NCBI GenBank assembly: GCA_003695505.1
Contig: RFIY01000057.1
Location: forward strand, 1-5,801
Direction of reading: 5' to 3'
DNA length: 5,801 nt
Source: J088 sp003695505 [NCBI: Candidatus Dadabacteria bacterium]
Lineage (GTDB): Bacteria; J088
The position numbers and the translations under genes were made by a program. Every line of letters begins with the position of its first letter. Position 1 is the first letter of the stretch. Positions 4,501 to 5,801 of the stretch are shown here, one piece after another. The notes beneath the pieces are model-generated. The model was not told the origin of the DNA, searched no databases, and saw only the letters and a list, made by a program, of their open reading frames with translations.

Positions 4501-4919
4501 TGCAGGTTCGCCTGGGTCGCCAGTATCGTTTCTTCGCCGCACACCGGCTCTACAACCCGGCCCTCGATGACGCGGAGAACCTGCGTATTTACGGCAAATG
4601 CAGCCATCCGAATGGCCACGGGCATACCTATCTGGTCGATGTCGTGGTCAGCGGCCCGCTCAATCCTGATACCCAGATGATCGTCGATCTGGACAATCTG
4701 GATGAGTGCGTCAACGCCGTCCTTGACACGATCGCGCACAAGCAGATCGAAGTCGATGTACCGGAACTGGCCGGACAGCGCTCGACAACCGAGAACGTCG
4801 CACGTTACCTGTTCGACAAACTTGACCCGGAAACGACGCGCCTGGGCATCGTCCTGGAGCGCGTCGAAGTCGCCGAGACCCGGAATAACCGCTTTGTTGC
4901 CGAAAGGGCCGCCGCATGA
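4500..4919 (+). CDS. PTPS-family 6-pyruvoyl-tetrahydropterin synthase-like, catalytic Asp replaced by Ala
   Basis: This 139-residue paralogue of the preceding protein is closer to the mammalian-type [18 protein letters not shown] (31-44) has the C-x5-HGH spacing, with Cys34 and zinc ligands His15, His40 and His42. [14 protein letters not shown] (95-108) and [10 protein letters not shown] (124-133) match the substrate-binding and C-terminal strands. Where active PTPS has Asp-His (LDHKNL-like), it reads IAHKQI: Ala79-His80. The charge-relay Asp is thus absent while the nucleophilic Cys is kept, the reverse of its neighbour. A strong ribosome site, GAGGTGAT (4486-4493), lies six bases before the ATG and inside the upstream gene. 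Stop and start overlap on both sides (TGATG, ATGA), so expression with PTPS1 and FolE should be tightly coupled. The product could be a tetrahydropterin or a 7-deazapurine precursor. Confidence 0.88.
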   Translation: MQVRLGRQYRFFAAHRLYNPALDDAENLRIYGKCSHPNGHGHTYLVDVVVSGPLNPDTQMIVDLDNLDECVNAVLDTIAHKQIEVDVPELAGQRSTTENVARYLFDKLDPETTRLGIVLERVEVAETRNNRFVAERAAA

Positions 4920-5491
4920 CCGAAAAGAACGATCCGGTCGAACCGCTGATTCGAGATCTGCTCAAATCGCTTGGCGAGGATCCCGACCGTGAAGGATTGC
5001 AGCGCACGCCCGAGCGCGTCGCGCGGATGTACCGGCAGATCCTGTCGGGCTACGATGCGGATCCGATCGAGATTCTCAACGACGCCGTCTTTTCGATCGA
5101 ATACGACGAAATGGTCATCGTCAAGGACATCGAGTTCTACAGCCTGTGCGAGCACCATATGCTGCCCTTTTTCGGCAAGGCCTTCGTTGCTTATGTGCCG
5201 GACAAGAAGGTCGTCGGCCTGTCGAAGATCCCACGCCTGGTCGACATGTTCGCCCGCCGCCTTCAGGTCCAGGAACGCATGACACAGCAGATCGCGGACA
5301 TCCTTGAGGAGATCCTGCAACCCAAGGGTGTCGCGGTAGCCATCAACGCCCGCCACATGTGCATGTCGATGCGCGGCGTGCAAAAGCGACAGGCCTCGAT
5401 GATCACGAGCGCCATGCGTGGCGCCTTTCGCGATGATGCACGCACCCGCGGCGAATTTCTGGCGCTGGTCACGAGCACGACGCACGACTGA
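4916..5491 (+). CDS. folE: GTP cyclohydrolase I (FolE)
   Basis: This 191-residue enzyme opens and rearranges GTP to 7,8-dihydroneopterin triphosphate, the first step of folate, biopterin and queuosine biosynthesis. The family signature is complete. [20 protein letters not shown] (19-38) is the helical N-terminal segment. [15 protein letters not shown] (74-88) gives zinc ligands Cys78 and His81 and catalytic His80. [10 protein letters not shown] (100-109) is the phosphate and GTP-binding segment. [13 protein letters not shown] (145-157) supplies the third zinc ligand, Cys149, and His147. The length is that of short bacterial type I enzymes, without a regulatory extension. The ATG overlaps the preceding PTPS stop by four bases and has AAAGGG upstream. 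Its product is the substrate of PTPS-family enzymes, so the three genes form a coherent module. Confidence 0.97.
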   Translation: MTEKNDPVEPLIRDLLKSLGEDPDREGLQRTPERVARMYRQILSGYDADPIEILNDAVFSIEYDEMVIVKDIEFYSLCEHHMLPFFGKAFVAYVPDKKVVGLSKIPRLVDMFARRLQVQERMTQQIADILEEILQPKGVAVAINARHMCMSMRGVQKRQASMITSAMRGAFRDDARTRGEFLALVTSTTHD

Positions 5492-5531
5492 CTCTTGCGG
5501 CACCCATTCCGGGCGACTAGCATGCAGGAAC

Positions 5532-5801
5532 ATGCGGAGGATTCTCGCCAGTTGCGTTCTGCTCGCCTTGCCTGGCCTCGGCTGCGATCCGTCGCCCGGC
5601 GGCCCCGCGCCTCCGGTTGATTCTGCGAAACCTGCGCTACGCATTGCGTGGCAGCAGGCCCCCACCGCGACGAGCAGCCCGGAAGTCACGTTCGCCTGGG
5701 CGTTGACCGCCGACAACAACCCCATACCGGCGGCAACCTGGTCCTGCAGCATCGACCAGCAACCTGCCGCGTCGTGCACACCGCCACTGACGATCCGCGT
5801 G
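5532..5801 (+). CDS. Probable lipoprotein with Ig-like extracellular domain, C-terminally cut by the window
   Basis: From ATG 5532 the frame stays open for 90 codons to the window end. It begins MRRILASCVLLALPGLGC, a short basic and hydrophobic signal peptide with possible lipidated Cys18, followed by a Pro/Gly/Ser-rich linker (residues 19-34). From about residue 35, IAWQQAPTATSSPEVTFAWA and WSCSIDQQPAASCTPPL resemble the repeated Ig-like or fibronectin-like surface domains that carry a paired-Cys CSLDG...PC motif; here Cys72 and Cys82 are the pair. AGGA is only two bases before the ATG, which is short. The gene is 40 bp after folE with no clear terminator, so readthrough from the operon is possible, but a functional link is not implied. 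The lipobox is imperfect (Gly-Leu-Gly before Cys). Confidence 0.65.
   Translation, partial: MRRILASCVLLALPGLGCDPSPGGPAPPVDSAKPALRIAWQQAPTATSSPEVTFAWALTADNNPIPAATWSCSIDQQPAASCTPPLTIRV

Noticed and set aside
4805-5779. A 324-codon minus-strand frame opposite folE
   Set aside because: It lies antisense to the unmistakable folE and the end of PTPS2, shows no family features, and is expected in GC-rich DNA.

Overview
This GC-rich window looks like chromosomal DNA of a proteobacterium, possibly gammaproteobacterial. It carries an SrkA/YihE-type kinase, two genes with lipoprotein-like signal peptides, a folE operon, and a tRNA order Thr(TGT)-Tyr(GTA)-Gly(TCC) that matches the start of the well-known thrU-tyrU-glyT-thrT-tufB cluster. 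None of the three tRNA genes encodes its CCA end, which is unusual for a typical gammaproteobacterium, so the lineage stays open.

Layout. At 2-1446 (+), a PPOX/flavin-fold protein and an SrkA-like kinase overlap by ATGA. At 1473-2336 (-), convergent with the kinase, lies a predicted lipoprotein with an SMP-30/gluconolactonase-like propeller. At 2425-3072 (+), divergent from it, lies a class I SAM methyltransferase resembling METTL7/TMT1. At 3059-3717 there is a repeat-rich region with a tRNA-Gly gene, a broken second tRNA-Gly copy, a family of about 27-nt palindromes, and a 180-bp imperfect inverted repeat. At 3718-3917 (-) come tRNA-Tyr and tRNA-Thr. At 4084-5491 (+) is a tightly coupled operon of two PTPS/QueD-family paralogues and GTP cyclohydrolase I. 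At 5532-5801 (+) is the start of a probable lipoprotein that runs off the window.

The most notable protein observation is in the pterin operon. The two tandem PTPS paralogues have lost opposite parts of the catalytic triad: the first lacks the Cys but keeps Asp-His, and the second keeps the Cys but has Ala for Asp. In known PTPS enzymes the Cys and the Asp-His pair come from different subunits at an interface. The pair could therefore be an obligate heteromeric enzyme acting on the 7,8-dihydroneopterin triphosphate made by FolE.

The most notable DNA observation is the palindrome family in the tRNA region. Five copies share asymmetric arms, carry compensatory base changes, occur in both orientations, and in one case are symmetrically nested. 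One copy sits inside a duplicated tRNA-Gly 3' end whose undisrupted duplicate lies next to it, giving an empty-site/filled-site pair that defines a 31-bp insertion. Another copy supplies the last codons and stop of the methyltransferase gene.
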